Below, in pieces: positions 4,352-5,843 of a DNA stretch of 5,843 nucleotides. Source of the stretch: Frankiales bacterium. GTDB lineage: Bacteria > Actinomycetota > Actinomycetes > Mycobacteriales > SCTD01. Both the position numbers and the translations under genes were made by a program. Position 1 is the first letter of the stretch. Each line of letters opens with the position of its first letter. Under the pieces are notes generated by a model. The model was not told where the DNA came from. It was given only the letters and a program-made list of their open reading frames with translations, and ran no database searches. The DNA lies in contig JAOPVD010000061.1 in the NCBI GenBank assembly GCA_025966295.1, forward strand, positions 1 to 5,843. The letters run 5' to 3'.

Positions 4352-5797
4352 CTGTGCCTCCGACGCCCCTTCGGGGGCGCGGACGCCGCCCTGCAGCACC
4401 GGCTCCAGCGACGTCGCGGCGTCGTCCGGCAGCGCCGCCGGCGCCACCTCGGTACGGCGGGCCGAGAGGCTGACGGCCAGGGCGAGCGCCGCCATGGTCG
4501 CGCAGCCGGCGAACAGCAGCCCGAAGGACCCGTGCGCGCTCAGCACCACGGCGACCCAGGCCGCACCGCACGTGGACCCGGCGAAGCGGAAGACGCTGAA
4601 CAGCCCCAGCCCGGCGCCGATCCGGCCGGCGGCCACGGTCGCGTCGTGGGCGGCGGGCGTCTGCACACCGGAGACGCCGAGGCCGGCGAGCAGGAGCACC
4701 GCCACCAGGTCGGCCCCGCGGCCGGCACCCGCGACCAGCAGCACGCCCAGCAGGACCTGGGCCGCACCCAGCAGGAGCAGGCCCGCCCGGATCGTCGCGG
4801 TGGACCCCCACCGCCGGGTGGTCCGGCCGGACAGCGGCGCGAGCAGCGTCATCGCCGCCGGCAGCGCGAACACCAGCGCCCCGGCCACCGGCGCTGACTG
4901 CCCGGCGGTCCCGGTGAGGTAGAGCGGGACCGCGAACAGCGTGGCCCCCAGGCAGAACATCTGGCAGAAGGCCGCCGTGTTGCTGACGAGGTAGGTGCGG
5001 TTCAGCAGCAGCGACGGCGGGAGGAAGGGCGTGGCCTGCCGCCGGATCACGAGGGCGAAGACGGCGAAGGCCAGGACCCCGCCGGCGGCCAGGACGAGGA
5101 CCGCCGGGGAGCCGACGCCGAGCGAGGGCACGGCCGTCCAGGACGACAGCAGCAGCCCGACGCCCAGCGCCAGGCTGACCGCGCCGCGCCACTCCAGCGG
5201 CTGGGGCCGGCCGGCGTCGGCGGGGATGAGCCGCAGGGTCATGACCACCGCCACCACCGCCAGCACCGCTGTCGGCCAGAAGATCGAGCGCCAGCCGAAC
5301 CAGGTGCTGAGCAGCCCGCCAAGCGGTGGGCCGACGGCGATGCCGAAGCCGTTGGCGGTGGCCCAGTAGCCGACCGCGCGGGCCCGGTGCGCCGGACCGA
5401 CCAGGTCGGCGATCAGCGCCATGACCGTCGGGGTGATGCCTGCGGAGGCGGCGCCCTGCAGGACGCGGAAGGTCACCAGGACGGCGAGGTTGGGCGCCAG
5501 CGCCGCGCCGGCGGCGGCCAGCCCGAGGGCCGCGACCGACAGCACGAACAGCCGCCGGCGGCCGATCCGGTCGCCGACCCAGCCGCCCAACGGCAGCAGG
5601 ACCGCCATCGTCAGGGTCCACGAGCTCACCACCAGCGCGCCCTCGCCGAGCGGCACGTCGAGGTCGCGCAGGATCTGCGCCATCGGCACGTTGACGATGT
5701 TGTTGTTGACGGTGCCGAGGAAGGTCACCAGCAAGATCGTGGCGACGGGGGCCCAGGCGAAGTCGCTGCCCTCACGCCGCGGCCTCGTCTGCGACAT
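4349..5797 (-). CDS. MFS transporter, DHA2 (14-helix, EmrB/QacA-type) drug-exporter family
   Basis: This 482-residue inner-membrane transporter probably exports small or toxic molecules in exchange for protons. It has the MFS motif A GGWVGDRIGRRR (71-82) between helices 2 and 3, motif B RVLQGAASAGITP (111-123) in helix 4, and the antiporter motif C GYWATANGFGIAVGPPLGG (143-161) in helix 5. Hydrophobic segments count to about 14, including the extra central pair (about 200-250) that marks DHA2 rather than 12-helix DHA1. The cytoplasmic tail from about residue 450 is polar. In helix 1 the usual acidic residue of the LDxTIVN-type motif is Asn (N31, in TVNNNIVNV). ATG 5797 has a purine-rich GAGAGGGGA (5809-5801) just upstream. 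An AT-rich palindrome lies before it. Genes of this type are often controlled by an adjacent TetR- or MarR-family repressor, which would lie beyond the right edge. The substrate is unknown. Confidence 0.9.
   Translation of the reverse strand: MSQTRPRREGSDFAWAPVATILLVTFLGTVNNNIVNVPMAQILRDLDVPLGEGALVVSSWTLTMAVLLPLGGWVGDRIGRRRLFVLSVAALGLAAAGAALAPNLAVLVTFRVLQGAASAGITPTVMALIADLVGPAHRARAVGYWATANGFGIAVGPPLGGLLSTWFGWRSIFWPTAVLAVVAVVMTLRLIPADAGRPQPLEWRGAVSLALGVGLLLSSWTAVPSLGVGSPAVLVLAAGGVLAFAVFALVIRRQATPFLPPSLLLNRTYLVSNTAAFCQMFCLGATLFAVPLYLTGTAGQSAPVAGALVFALPAAMTLLAPLSGRTTRRWGSTATIRAGLLLLGAAQVLLGVLLVAGAGRGADLVAVLLLAGLGVSGVQTPAAHDATVAAGRIGAGLGLFSVFRFAGSTCGAAWVAVVLSAHGSFGLLFAGCATMAALALAVSLSARRTEVAPAALPDDAATSLEPVLQGGVRAPEGASEAQ
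4364..4379. other. UUCG-loop hairpin inside the 3' end of the exporter gene
   Basis: CGCCCC (4364-4369), TTCG (4370-4373) and GGGGCG (4374-4379) form a perfect 6-bp stem. In + strand RNA the loop is the extra-stable C(UUCG)G; in the exporter's own mRNA the loop is CGAA. It lies 12 nt inside the coding end, shortly before the tRNA. It could pause or end transcription or protect the 3' end, but it may only reflect GC-rich codons. Confidence 0.35.
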
Positions 5798-5817
5798 GCT
5801 TCCCCTCTCGTCGGGAC

Positions 5818-5827
5818 ATACTGTATA
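5818..5827 (-). promoter_or_regulatory. Candidate -10 region with overlapping palindromic operator for the exporter
   Basis: The only AT-rich patch in the right part of the window lies here. On the - strand TATACA (5827-5822) is a plausible -10 hexamer, 24 nt before ATG 5797, and it overlaps the 9-nt palindrome ATAC-A-GTAT (5826-5818). A palindrome over the -10 is the usual site for a TetR- or MarR-type repressor of an exporter gene. The -35 would fall at or beyond the right edge, so the promoter cannot be completed from this window. Confidence 0.45.
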
Positions 5828-5843
5828 CGAAAGCCTCAGCCGG

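Noticed and set aside
4188..5621. Long - strand open frame overlapping the exporter, tRNA and SDR start
   Set aside because: It reads straight through the tRNA and encodes Arg/Gly/Ala-rich sequence, while the alternative frame encodes a clear MFS transporter.
1..5843. CRISPR arrays, insertion sequences, toxin-antitoxin or defence systems
   Set aside because: I saw no periodic repeats, terminal inverted repeats, transposase or nuclease motifs, and the genes do not form a recognisable defence cluster.

Overview
The window is very GC-rich, uses third-position G/C almost throughout, has a GTG start, and carries a deazaflavin (F420)-type PPOX-fold enzyme and a tRNA without an encoded CCA. Together these point to a high-GC actinobacterium (Actinomycetia). 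I cannot support a genus. Every stretch longer than about 130 bases is occupied by a gene.

Layout, left to right. (1) 1-1509, + strand: the 3' part of a secreted-type tandem polysaccharide deacetylase, with two homologous domains. The second has all the catalytic residues I can recognise and the first has lost three of them. It ends in a strong hairpin (1511-1544). (2) 1633-2385, + strand: a NarL/LuxR-type transcription factor whose receiver domain lacks the acidic pocket, the phosphoacceptor Asp and the conserved Lys. It is preceded by a leader that can fold over its own ribosome binding site. (3) 2393-2812, - strand: a small PPOX-class, probably F420-dependent, oxidoreductase, convergent with the regulator. 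(4) 2939-3409, + strand: an unrecognised small two-helix membrane protein with a perfect Shine-Dalgarno sequence, divergent from the PPOX gene. (5) 3406-4218, - strand: a classical short-chain dehydrogenase/reductase, whose stop codon shares a CTAG palindrome with the stop of the membrane protein. (6) 4244-4316, - strand: tRNA-Arg(CCU). (7) 4349-5797, - strand: a 14-helix DHA2-type MFS exporter, preceded by an AT-rich palindrome that looks like a promoter with an overlapping operator.

Genes 7, 6 and 5 form a same-strand run with gaps of 32 and 25 nt, so exporter, tRNA and dehydrogenase may share transcripts. The other genes look like independent units and no pathway ties them together. I do not see a convincing new multi-gene system, CRISPR array, insertion sequence or prophage. 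The observations most worth following are the pseudo-enzyme half of the deacetylase, the probably phosphorylation-independent regulator with its structured leader, the tRNA wedged between two protein genes, and the operator-like palindrome at the right edge.
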